Assembly: GCA_964385465.1 (NCBI GenBank)
Contig: CAYLPJ010000084.1
Coordinates: 1 to 19,913 of the forward strand
Length of the DNA: 19,913 nt
DNA from: CAYLPJ01 sp964385465
GTDB taxonomy: Bacteria > Planctomycetota > Phycisphaerae > SM23-33
Reading direction: 5' to 3'
Positions 14,192 through 19,913 of the stretch are shown here, one piece after another. Made by a program: the position numbers and the translations under genes. The first letter of the stretch is position 1. Each line of letters starts with the position of its first letter. The notes under the pieces were generated by a model, which saw only the letters and a list, made by a program, of their open reading frames with translations, did not search any database and was not told the DNA's origin.

Positions 14192-14857
14192 CTACGTCAG
14201 GGCGCCGGACGCGTCAAGATGGCGGCGGACGCGTCGGGCCATCGGCCCGTGGACGTAGGCGTGCAGGCGATTGCCCGGGCAGGTGGTCGTCGCGTTGGGG
14301 GCGTCGCGATGGCCCAGGACGTCCCCGGGTGTCAGCCGATAGCGGGAGATCAGGAACGCCGTCAGGCGGTCCAGCGACGCCAACTGCCTCCGCGTCGGCA
14401 TTCGCCGGGTGAAGTCGCCCACCAGGCAGATGCCGATGCCGTATTCGTTGTAGGCATTGTCCGGCGTGCCGCCGGTGTGAGCGCCCCATTTCTGGCTGCG
14501 CCACCGCGAGCCGACCTCGACCCGCCCGTCCGGGCCGCCCAAGCCGTTGTCGATCACGAAATGGTAACCCAACTCGTCCCAGCCTCGACGGCGATGGGCG
14601 CGATCAAAGGTCGCCGCCGAACCCCGCTGCGTCGCGCTGTGATGAACCACGATCCATCGCCAGCGCCGCCCGGCCGGGACCGCCCAAGGGTGCCGCCCCG
14701 CACGGCCGCCCGGGTCGATCCGGGCCGGCGGCTGCGTGGAGAGGTCCAGGCCGCGCATCGGTAGCGAGCCGATGCGGTCGTCCGCTTTCGGTGTGCAGCG
14801 AAGCGCCAGCCCCGCCAGCGGGCCGCACGCCAACCGCAGAAAATGTCGTCGATTCAT
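14192..14857 (-). CDS. Exported N-acetylmuramoyl-L-alanine amidase (Amidase_2/PGRP)
   Basis: 221-residue zinc amidase that cleaves the MurNAc-L-Ala bond of peptidoglycan. The T7-lysozyme/PGRP zinc ligands are visible: H72 in VVHHSAT, H183 in LGHRDAP and C193 in TTCPG; the conserved tyrosine is Y98 (LGYHFVI). The active-site lysine of T7 lysozyme is threonine here (T191 by my alignment), as in some PGRPs. The N-terminus MNRRHFLRLACGPLAGLALRC carries a twin-arginine motif (RRHFL), so Tat export is likely; the cysteine at 21 is not in a good lipobox. The ATG at 14857 begins this signal; the nearest SD-like AGGA is 14 nt away, so translation may be weak or coupled to the upstream gene 42 nt away. 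Expected site is the periplasm or cell wall; it may remodel or recycle peptidoglycan. Confidence 0.88.
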   Translation of the reverse strand: MNRRHFLRLACGPLAGLALRCTPKADDRIGSLPMRGLDLSTQPPARIDPGGRAGRHPWAVPAGRRWRWIVVHHSATQRGSAATFDRAHRRRGWDELGYHFVIDNGLGGPDGRVEVGSRWRSQKWGAHTGGTPDNAYNEYGIGICLVGDFTRRMPTRRQLASLDRLTAFLISRYRLTPGDVLGHRDAPNATTTCPGNRLHAYVHGPMARRVRRHLDASGALT

Positions 14858-14899
14858 CGTCGACCGTCCGTTCCTGTGCGCCGAGGCCCCGTCCGGGCC

Positions 14900-15760
14900 T
14901 CACTTTGATTCTATCGGCCGGTCGGGGAGAGAAACTTCGAAGGCATCGAGGGAGCGGAAATGGCTCAGCCGGTCTCGGCCGCGGCGTGGCTGCGGGCCGA
15001 TGAGGGAGGCACGGTATCTCAGCCGCACCGCCAGATCGGCCAGGCCGGGGTCGTCGGTGACGACGGTGGTGTTCTCGTGCAGGTGCGTGCCGCGTACGCC
15101 CCGGGTCACCTGTCGCAGCGAGCGACCGGGGTTGTCCGCGGTGGGGTCGTAGAGCAGCGGCAGGTCGGCGGCTCTGCGGAGGGCGGGCTCGGCGGAGGCG
15201 ATTGCGCTTCGTTCGCCCGGATGATACAGCGCGACCTCGTGATTCACCCGCATGCGGCGCAGGAGTCGTCGCCACCTGTCCGGCGCCGATTCCAGGACCT
15301 CACCGGCCCAACGGGCGTCCAGCAGCATCAGGCGCCTTCCCGCGGGTACACCGACGATGCGGCGGTCAAGGGCCTGGAAAGCCGTGCCTCCGTACGGCAG
15401 GCCGCAGACGGTCAGGCGCCGCGTGCCCTGCTCGGGTGGGGGCAGCACCAGGTGGAAGCTGCCGCCCCGCTGATGCCCCAGGCTGATCCCCCCGTCCGAG
15501 CCGGCGTAGCAGACGATCCGCTCGCCCTGAACCGGCTCGGGCTTCACGAAGCCCCGGATGATCAGGGCGCGGTGGTTCTCGGCCGACCGGGTCGCCGTCA
15601 CGCCGTCGGCAACGTGCAGCCGCGAGCGGACGTCTTCGGCGACGCCCACGGTGGCGCGTATCGCGGCCGCGGCGGCGGTGACGACGAGGGCTCCGGCGGC
15701 GGCCAGCAGGAGCCAGCGGCAGAAGAACCCCAGCAGCTCGCTATGCCGTCCGGCGCTCAT
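14900..15760 (-). CDS. Membrane-anchored protein, unknown function
   Basis: 286-residue protein that I do not recognise. One N-terminal transmembrane helix (about 15-36, WLLLAAAGALVVTAAAAAI) anchors a soluble domain rich in charged residues, probably periplasmic. Visible stretches include GERIVCYAGSDGGISLG, RRLMLLDARWAGEVLE and NTTVVTDDPGLADLAVRLR. The last two loosely recall hydrolase motifs, but a full catalytic set is not evident. The ATG at 15760 lies 16 nt after the htpX stop, with only a weak ribosome site (GGAA). Co-transcription with htpX and the downstream amidase suggests an envelope role. Confidence 0.7.
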   Translation of the reverse strand: MSAGRHSELLGFFCRWLLLAAAGALVVTAAAAAIRATVGVAEDVRSRLHVADGVTATRSAENHRALIIRGFVKPEPVQGERIVCYAGSDGGISLGHQRGGSFHLVLPPPEQGTRRLTVCGLPYGGTAFQALDRRIVGVPAGRRLMLLDARWAGEVLESAPDRWRRLLRRMRVNHEVALYHPGERSAIASAEPALRRAADLPLLYDPTADNPGRSLRQVTRGVRGTHLHENTTVVTDDPGLADLAVRLRYRASLIGPQPRRGRDRLSHFRSLDAFEVSLPDRPIESK

Positions 15761-15776
15761 CGCTGGTTCCGCGGGA

Positions 15777-16703
15777 TCATTGTGTCAGGCTCAGGATGCG
15801 TTGGATGCGGTCCTTCAGCGGCGGGTGGGTACTGAAGATGCTGGCTGCCCTGGCCTCGAACTTCTTGATCGGGTGGACGATATACAGCGGCGCGGTGGCG
15901 CGGTTGGCGACCTCGAGGACTTCGGTGTCCCCGCCGAGCTTGCTCAGGGCCGACGCCAGGCCCCGGGGGTTGCGCGTCAGCTCGACGGCCCCGGCGTCGG
16001 CGAGGTACTCCCGCTGGCGGCTCATGGCAAGGTGAATCAGGCGGGCGAGGATCGGCGCGACGATGGCCAGGATGATGGCCACGACCATCACGATCGCCTG
16101 GGCGCCGCCCTGGCTTCGGCGGCTGCGCCGGCGCCGCCCGCCGGTCCACCACATGCTGCGAAGGAACACGTCGCAGAGCATGACCAGCACGCCGACCATG
16201 ACGGCCATCAGCATCCCGAAGAGGATGTCCCGGTGGCGGACGTGGCTGAGCTCGTGGGCCATCACCGCCTGGAGCTCGTCGCGGCTGAGGCGGTCCCTCA
16301 GACCGGTGGTGATCGCCACGGCCGCGTGCTCGGGGTTCCGCCCGGTGGCGAAGGCGTTCATCGCGGTGTCCTGGATGAGGTAGATCTTCGGCATCGGCAG
16401 CCCGCCGGCCAGGCACATCTCCTCGACGACGTTGTACAGTCGCGGATCGTCGGCCTTTTTGATGGGCCGGGCCTTGCTCATCGCCAGCAGGGCACTGCTG
16501 CCGCCGTAGTAGCTCGCGACGGTCAGCCCGAACGCGACGGCGGCGGCGATACCGGCGATGACCCCGCCGAAGACGTGGTCGCCTCCCCAGGCCCAGCCGA
16601 TGAGCCAGCCGACGCCGGTGAAGAACAGCAGGAACCCTCCGATCAGCAGGACGCTGTTGCGCTTGTTGGCGGAGATCAGGTCGTGGAACGTCGTTGCGGG
16701 CAT
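15777..16703 (-). CDS. htpX: HtpX-like membrane zinc metalloprotease
   Basis: 308-residue M48B protease that degrades misfolded membrane proteins. HEXXH zinc site AHELSH at 150-154, third ligand E232 in SRQREYLADA, and family motifs ISANKRNSVLL (11-21), MNAFATGRNPEHAAVAIT and STHPPLKDRI near the C-terminus. Transmembrane helices are at about 18-38, 44-66, 161-180 and 203-222, with the usual inner-membrane topology. Length is slightly above E. coli HtpX (293), partly from a basic loop GGRRRRSRRS after the third helix. The ATG at 16703 is fixed by the conserved N-terminus and makes the gene overlap the preceding one by 28 nt; no clear SD is present, so coupling is likely. The lemA-htpX pairing seen here recurs in many bacteria. 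Confidence 0.95.
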   Translation of the reverse strand: MPATTFHDLISANKRNSVLLIGGFLLFFTGVGWLIGWAWGGDHVFGGVIAGIAAAVAFGLTVASYYGGSSALLAMSKARPIKKADDPRLYNVVEEMCLAGGLPMPKIYLIQDTAMNAFATGRNPEHAAVAITTGLRDRLSRDELQAVMAHELSHVRHRDILFGMLMAVMVGVLVMLCDVFLRSMWWTGGRRRRSRRSQGGAQAIVMVVAIILAIVAPILARLIHLAMSRQREYLADAGAVELTRNPRGLASALSKLGGDTEVLEVANRATAPLYIVHPIKKFEARAASIFSTHPPLKDRIQRILSLTQ

Positions 16704-16960
16704 GCGTCGTCAGGGGCTGTGGACGCGGCGCGGTCGGCAAGGATGGCACGGACCAGCCGCACCAGCCTCAGCCCGGCCACGCCGGCGGCCAGGAGGAACG
16801 CGAACACGAGAACCCAGTCCGGGCGGAAGCGTGCGGCGAAGTAGCCGGCAAGGATCAGCAGGGCGAAGGTCAGCGCGGCGATGGCGGCGATGCGGGCCCA
16901 CCCGGGGCGCTCCGGGGGCGGCGAGAGCCTCACGCGGCGGACGTCGGGGGCGTCGGGCAT
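16676..16960 (-). CDS. Small two-helix membrane protein between lemA and htpX
   Basis: 94-residue protein with two transmembrane helices (about 22-44 and 49-68), a proline-rich N-terminus and a basic, then acidic C-terminal tail. I do not recognise a family. Reality is supported by position: its ATG overlaps the lemA stop as ATGA, and its end overlaps the htpX start by 28 nt, so it fills the gap with no spare sequence; codon composition matches its neighbours. Likely an accessory of the LemA/HtpX pair in the inner membrane (inference). Confidence 0.7.
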   Translation of the reverse strand: MPDAPDVRRVRLSPPPERPGWARIAAIAALTFALLILAGYFAARFRPDWVLVFAFLLAAGVAGLRLVRLVRAILADRAASTAPDDACPQRRSTT

Positions 16961-17511
16961 CAGAACTGCACCTCCGGCGCCTGACGCATCTCGGGGTCTT
17001 CCAGCTCGAAGTAGTCCTCCGGCTGGAAGCCGAACATGCCGGCCAGCATGTTGTTGGGGAACTTCTCCCGGTGGGTGTTGTAGGCGGCGACCGAATCGTT
17101 GTAATGCTGGCGTGCGAAGGCGATGCGGTTTTCGGTGCTGGTCAGCTCCTCCTGGAGCTGTGCGAAGTTCTCGTTGGCCTTCAGCGTGGGGTAGTTCTCC
17201 GACAGCGCGAAGAGCTTGCCCAGTGTGGCGCTGAGGAAGTTCTCCGCCTCGGCCTGCTGCTGGACGCCCTCGGCCTCGATCGCCTGGTTGCGTGCCTGGA
17301 TGACCGCCTCGAGGGTCTCCCGCTCGTGGGCGGCGTAGCCCTTGACCGTCTCGACGAGGTTGGGGATCAGGTCGTAGCGCCGGCGGAGCTGGACGTCGAT
17401 CTGGCTCCAGGCCTCGCGGCAGCGGATGCGCCGGCTGACCAGCCCGTTGTAGATGTAGATGCCGCCCAGCGCCGCAAACAGCACCACGCCGATGCCGATT
17501 GCCCATCCCAT
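16960..17511 (-). CDS. lemA: LemA family protein
   Basis: 183-residue LemA protein: one N-terminal transmembrane helix (about 2-24, GIGVVLFAALGGIYIYNGLV) and a long helical-bundle domain. Family signatures are AWSQIDVQLRRRYDLIPNLVETVKGYA (about 35-60), HERETLEAVIQARNQA and the C-terminal YNTHREKFPNNMLAGMFGF. LemA is a membrane-anchored protein of unclear molecular function, often paired with HtpX. The ATG at 17511 has AAAGGG about 6 nt upstream. It is the first gene of the nine-gene minus-strand cluster and divergent from cysE. Confidence 0.93.
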   Translation of the reverse strand: MGWAIGIGVVLFAALGGIYIYNGLVSRRIRCREAWSQIDVQLRRRYDLIPNLVETVKGYAAHERETLEAVIQARNQAIEAEGVQQQAEAENFLSATLGKLFALSENYPTLKANENFAQLQEELTSTENRIAFARQHYNDSVAAYNTHREKFPNNMLAGMFGFQPEDYFELEDPEMRQAPEVQF

Positions 17512-17559
17512 CGCATGCCCTTTCCATATCCGTCCCCCGCACCGGCGGGCGACGTATCG

Positions 17560-17588
17560 AGCGTATCGGGCCTCGCCGGGAGGTTCAA
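17560..17588 (-). promoter_or_regulatory. Candidate promoter of the lemA-htpX cluster
   Basis: On the minus strand TTGAAC (17588-17583) and TACGCT (17565-17560) are spaced by 17 nt, a modest match. CGTATCG occurs twice here (17553-17559 and 17562-17568, 9-nt period), overlapping the -10 region, and may be a regulator site. Confidence 0.35.
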
Positions 17589-17631
17589 GCCCGAGCTTTC
17601 TCGGCGGGCGGCGTATCCCGCCCTTGCCGCA

Positions 17632-17661
17632 TTGCCCCAACGCCCGCCGTCGTGCTATCAT
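17632..17661 (+). promoter_or_regulatory. Candidate promoter of cysE
   Basis: TTGCCC (17632-17637) and TATCAT (17656-17661) are spaced by 18 nt. Transcription would start near 17668, just ahead of the ribosome site AGGAGG (17676-17681), which lies 10 nt before the ATG. Confidence 0.5.
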
Positions 17662-17691
17662 GAAGCGTGACGCACAGGAGGCCTCGCCCCC

Positions 17692-18660
17692 ATGAACCGC
17701 AACGATCCGATCAACGACGCGCTCGGTGACCTGACCGAAGCGATCCTCGAGAGCTACGCCGCCGAGCCGCGCACCCAGCGGGTGGGGGAGGCATTCCTCC
17801 CCTCGAGGTCGAAGATCGTCGAGATCCTGGAAGGGACCCGCCAACTGCTCTTCCCGGGCTACTTCGGGCACAAGCTGCTGACCGAAGAGAACGTCCGCTA
17901 TCACGTCGGCAACCTGCTGGTTCGCCTCTCGGCGGACCTGACCGAGCAGGTCATGCGATGCCTCTGCACCGGGCGGGACTGCCCCGAGTGCCGCGAGCCG
18001 CGAACGTGCTGCGATACCCGAAAGTGCGTCGAGGAGTCCCGCGGCATGGCCAGGACGTTCCTCCAGAGCGTCCCGGAGGTCCGCAGGCTCCTGGCGCTGG
18101 ACGCCCAGGCGGCCTACGACGGAGACCCGGCCGCCAAGAGCATCCAGGAGATCCTCTACTGCTATCCGGGCTATTACGCCGTGACGGTGTACCGCATCGC
18201 CCATGCGCTGCTGACGGCGGGCGTGCCGCTGATGCCTCGGATCATGACCGAGCACGCCCACAGCGTCACCGGGGCGGACATTCACCCCGGCGCGGAGATC
18301 GGCGAGAGCTTCTTCATCGATCACGCCACGGGCGTGGTGATCGGGGAGACCACGCGGATCGGCCGACATGTCAAGGTGTATCAGGGCGTTACGCTCGGGG
18401 CGAAGAGCTTCCCCAAGGACGAGCGCGGGCGGGTGATCAAGGGGCTCCAGCGGCACCCCACCATCCGCGACAACGTGACGATCTACCCCAACGCCACCAT
18501 CCTCGGCGGCGAGACCGTTGTCGGACGCGGCGTGACGGTGGGGGGCAACGCCTACGTGACCGCCTCGATCGAGGACGACAGCCTCGTGCGGCAGGAAGGC
18601 CCGAAACTGGAGGTCCTCTCCAAGCCGCGCCGGCAGCCGACGGCCGGACCAACCTCTTGA
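17692..18660 (+). CDS. cysE: Serine O-acetyltransferase with Cys-rich segment
   Basis: 322-residue serine O-acetyltransferase (EpsC/CysE-like), making O-acetylserine from serine and acetyl-CoA, the first committed step of cysteine synthesis. The left-handed beta-helix acyltransferase domain spans about 200-300: HSVTGADIHPGAEIGESFFI, the catalytic-histidine motif FFIDHATGVVIGET, YQGVTLGAKSF and the closing GGNAYVT. The alpha-helical part contains LFPGYFGHKLL and DPAAKSIQEILYCYPGYYAV. Unusual is a segment with seven cysteines at 90, 92, 97, 100, 106, 107 and 112 (RCLCTGRDCPEC then CCDTRKC), placed before the catalytic domain; it could hold zinc or an iron-sulfur cluster. Strong AGGAGG 10 nt before the ATG. 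No cysK is next to it. Catalytic role is firm; the cysteine segment's role is inference. Confidence 0.93.
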   Translation: MNRNDPINDALGDLTEAILESYAAEPRTQRVGEAFLPSRSKIVEILEGTRQLLFPGYFGHKLLTEENVRYHVGNLLVRLSADLTEQVMRCLCTGRDCPECREPRTCCDTRKCVEESRGMARTFLQSVPEVRRLLALDAQAAYDGDPAAKSIQEILYCYPGYYAVTVYRIAHALLTAGVPLMPRIMTEHAHSVTGADIHPGAEIGESFFIDHATGVVIGETTRIGRHVKVYQGVTLGAKSFPKDERGRVIKGLQRHPTIRDNVTIYPNATILGGETVVGRGVTVGGNAYVTASIEDDSLVRQEGPKLEVLSKPRRQPTAGPTS

Positions 18661-18685
18661 GCCGGCCGCGCGGCGGCGGTATAGT
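18657..18685 (+). promoter_or_regulatory. Promoter on the cysE stop codon
   Basis: TTGAGC (18657-18662) and TATAGT (18680-18685) are separated by exactly 17 nt, a good sigma-70-type match. The -35 box includes the TGA stop codon of cysE (18658-18660). It would start a transcript near 18692, with about a 40-nt leader, for the unknown gene at 18732. Confidence 0.6.
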
Positions 18686-18731
18686 ACGGGCTTTTCCTCC
18701 CCGTGCCGACAGACCGTAAGGACCAGTGACG

Positions 18732-19478
18732 ATGGACGCGGACTTCGCCAACCTCACGGACGACTTCTTCGTCAACATCACCCTCCAGACGACCCTGCCG
18801 CTGCCTCGCGGGCGGGAGAGCGTGCTGCACTTCTTCGAGGCTGTCCAGAAGCAGTTCCAGGCGATGACGACCTTCTACCAGCGGGAAGGGGAGGAGTACG
18901 TCCTCGAGGGCAATCGCGACAACGGGACCTATCCGTGGCTGGAGTTGCAGCGCAACCAGATGACGGCAGGATACTTCAACCCGCCGAATCTCGAGACCGC
19001 CAGGCACTTCCATCGCTGGCTGCTCGACCGCAGCGTGTATTTCCTGGGCGTCAGCGGGCTGGACGTGGAGACGCTGGACGTGATGTTCGGCTTCAACATG
19101 GACTACCGGGGCAACCGCGACGCCCTCGTGGCCGAGGCGCTGCTGGGCGGCTCGCCTCTGCACGCCCTCGCGGTCGAGGGGGCGCTGCGCCCGACGGAGT
19201 TCGAGCCGAGCTTCGTCGTCGCCCTCGACGAGCAGTGCTACCTTCAGGCCCGCCTGGCCGTCGAGACGCGGGGCAGCACCTACCAGATACGCACCGGCCA
19301 GTACGATGACGAGCCGATCAGCGTGTACTTCACCGTCCGTCGCTGGCCGTCGCCGGAGAAGATCCTCCAGATGACCGAGTCCTTTGACGAGCAGCTCGCC
19401 CTCGGCGAGGACATCTGCTCGCGGATCGTCGTCCCCGGTGTAATCCAGCCGATCGCCACGGCCATCGCGTCGCATTGA
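18732..19478 (+). CDS. Soluble conserved-looking protein, unknown function
   Basis: 248-residue cytosolic protein without signal peptide, membrane span or a motif I can name. It starts DADFANLTDDFFVNITLQTTLP and has an alpha/beta composition with conserved-looking aromatic stretches (HRWLLDRSVYFLGVSGLDVETLDVMFGFNMDY, and ISVYFTVRRW). Such proteins appear lineage-restricted; I cannot give a function. ATG at 18732 is preferred to the in-frame GTG at 18726 because AAGGA (18718-18722) is 9 nt away from the ATG but only 3 nt from the GTG. It has its own promoter overlapping the cysE stop codon but may also be read through from cysE. Confidence 0.75.
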   Translation: MDADFANLTDDFFVNITLQTTLPLPRGRESVLHFFEAVQKQFQAMTTFYQREGEEYVLEGNRDNGTYPWLELQRNQMTAGYFNPPNLETARHFHRWLLDRSVYFLGVSGLDVETLDVMFGFNMDYRGNRDALVAEALLGGSPLHALAVEGALRPTEFEPSFVVALDEQCYLQARLAVETRGSTYQIRTGQYDDEPISVYFTVRRWPSPEKILQMTESFDEQLALGEDICSRIVVPGVIQPIATAIASH

Positions 19479-19731
19479 CCAGCGCGGGCCCGGTACGCCC
19501 GGCCGGGTGCGATGGCTGCCCGGGGGCCTTTCGCAAGCTTCGCTGTAAAGCGCTATGACGCATCGGGTGATGGCCATCAGGGCGCGCCTCGCGTCTGGGG
19601 GGATGGGAAGGACGGGAGGAACGGCACCCCGGCGACAGGCCGCGAATCTGCTGCTGCTGCGACCGGGCGGACCTGTGCGAATGACAGCGCCCCAACGGGC
19701 GAGCCGCCTCGACGCCCGGCGCGGTCGGCGC
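19479..19731. other. Gene-free stretch without clear signals
   Basis: About 250 nt after the last gene. I see no frame with a start, ribosome site and coherent codon pattern on either strand, no tRNA and no T-tailed hairpin facing right. A G-rich patch (about 19597-19620) is the only compositional oddity. Confidence 0.5.
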
Positions 19732-19753
19732 AAAAAAGCGGCGGGCCCGCCGC
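19732..19753 (-). terminator. Intrinsic terminator, leftward
   Basis: GCGGCGGGCCCGCCGC (19738-19753) is a perfect palindrome forming a 6-bp G/C stem with a GGCC loop. On the minus strand it is followed directly by TTTTTT (19737-19732). Confidence 0.8.
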
Positions 19754-19780
19754 GGGGGGGGACGGCAGGCCACGCCTTTA

Positions 19781-19811
19781 TTCGAACCGGCCGGGGGGGA
19801 ACCGGTTCGAA
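19781..19811 (-). repeat. 10-bp perfect inverted repeat TTCGAACCGG
   Basis: TTCGAACCGG (19781-19790) and CCGGTTCGAA (19802-19811) are exact reverse complements with an 11-nt loop carrying seven consecutive G on the plus strand, C in the minus-strand RNA. Flanking CCTTT and AAAGG extend the RNA stem with a small bulge. The GGTTCGAA resemblance to a tRNA T-loop is coincidental; no T-stem forms. Confidence 0.8.
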
Positions 19812-19838
19812 AGGGGGTCATGTTTTGAGCATCAGAGC

Positions 19839-19868
19839 ATTCTTAACGTTTCCAGGAGGGCCTGTCAA
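19839..19868 (-). promoter_or_regulatory. Strong minus-strand promoter candidate
   Basis: Read on the minus strand: a perfect -35 TTGACA (19868-19863), then AAGAAT (19844-19839) at 18 nt, or TAAGAA at 17 nt, as -10. A perfect -35 is rare in this GC-rich DNA and faces the small-RNA candidate and its terminator. Confidence 0.5.
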
Positions 19869-19913
19869 CTGCCTTCTCAGGAATATGCCCTACACCTGCT
19901 ATCATACCTATCA

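Larger units (their letters stand above)
19732..19833 (-). ncRNA. Candidate small RNA with C-rich loops
   Basis: A self-contained minus-strand unit of about 100 nt. A consensus TTGACA with a -10-like box (19868-19839) sets the start near 19833. A 10-bp perfect hairpin follows (19811-19802 with 19790-19781), and the RNA ends at an intrinsic terminator at 19753-19732. The RNA carries three C runs of 5, 7 and 8 bases: ahead of the hairpin, in its loop, and just before the terminator. C-rich exposed stretches are known in regulatory RNAs that pair with G-rich ribosome binding sites. No credible open reading frame is inside: an ATG at 19821 leads into a frame that runs antisense through the terminator without a ribosome site. 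Alternative: the 3' end of a longer transcript entering from beyond the window. Confidence 0.5.

Noticed and set aside
19597..19620. Possible G-quadruplex in GGGGGG-AT-GGG-AAGGAC-GGG
   Set aside because: The runs are uneven and the first two would need a zero-length loop; such patches are expected by chance in DNA this GC-rich.
19781..19811. tRNA-like GGTTCGAA
   Set aside because: No T-stem pairing, anticodon arm or acceptor stem can be formed; it is simply half of a long inverted repeat.
19330..19821. Minus-strand open frame beginning at the ATG in the small-RNA candidate
   Set aside because: It runs through the intrinsic terminator and is antisense to the gene at 18732; there is no ribosome binding site and the composition is Arg/Pro/Ser-rich.

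Overview
The window is GC-rich (roughly two thirds G+C by eye) bacterial chromosome. The gene set suggests a planctomycete, most likely of the Phycisphaerae type. The clues are two DUF4159 modules in one secreted protein, a planctomycete-style GT-B glycosyltransferase, many lineage-restricted exported or membrane proteins without clear relatives, and frequent GTG/TTG starts with good GGAG-type ribosome binding sites. No phage, transposon, CRISPR array, tRNA or rRNA was seen. This taxonomic call is an inference from gene content.

Layout, left to right. (1) 207-2506, plus strand: a glycogen/starch-synthase-like glycosyltransferase, then an Rrf2-family regulator with a three-cysteine iron-sulfur-type motif. 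(2) 2507-2920: an AT-richer intergenic block with several dyads, a -10 box, and a compact two-hairpin transcript candidate ending in a strong intrinsic terminator. (3) 2921-5788, minus strand: a secreted tandem-DUF4159 protein and a lipoprotein-like helical-repeat protein. (4) 5972-8210: an exported protein of thirteen ankyrin repeats, convergent with a tandem PRC-barrel protein. (5) 8489-11293: an unusual MutS2 that keeps the ATPase core but has no recognisable Smr domain and carries three SH3/KOW-like modules. (6) 17511 down to 11489, minus strand: nine closely packed genes. In transcription order they are lemA, a small membrane protein, htpX, an unknown membrane-anchored protein, a Tat-type exported peptidoglycan amidase, a DUF502 membrane protein, a short ribosome hibernation factor, a KDPG-type aldolase, and a polytopic membrane protein. 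Three junctions have 4-nt stop/start overlaps and one has a 28-nt overlap. (7) 17692-19478, plus strand: a serine O-acetyltransferase with a seven-cysteine N-terminal segment, then an unknown soluble protein with its own promoter, whose -35 box lies on the cysE stop codon. (8) 19479-19913: no gene. Its last ~140 bases read on the minus strand as promoter, hairpin, terminator: a second small-RNA candidate.

Most genes are ordinary housekeeping, envelope-quality-control and lineage-specific proteins. The most unusual signals are the two unannotated small-RNA-like units at 2734-2820 (+) and 19732-19833 (-). Both expose C/U-rich single-stranded stretches that could pair with Shine-Dalgarno sequences. 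One has nine bases identical to the canonical 3' tail of 16S rRNA. The Smr-less MutS2 and the cysteine-rich serine acetyltransferase are the most unusual proteins. None of these was tested by database search.
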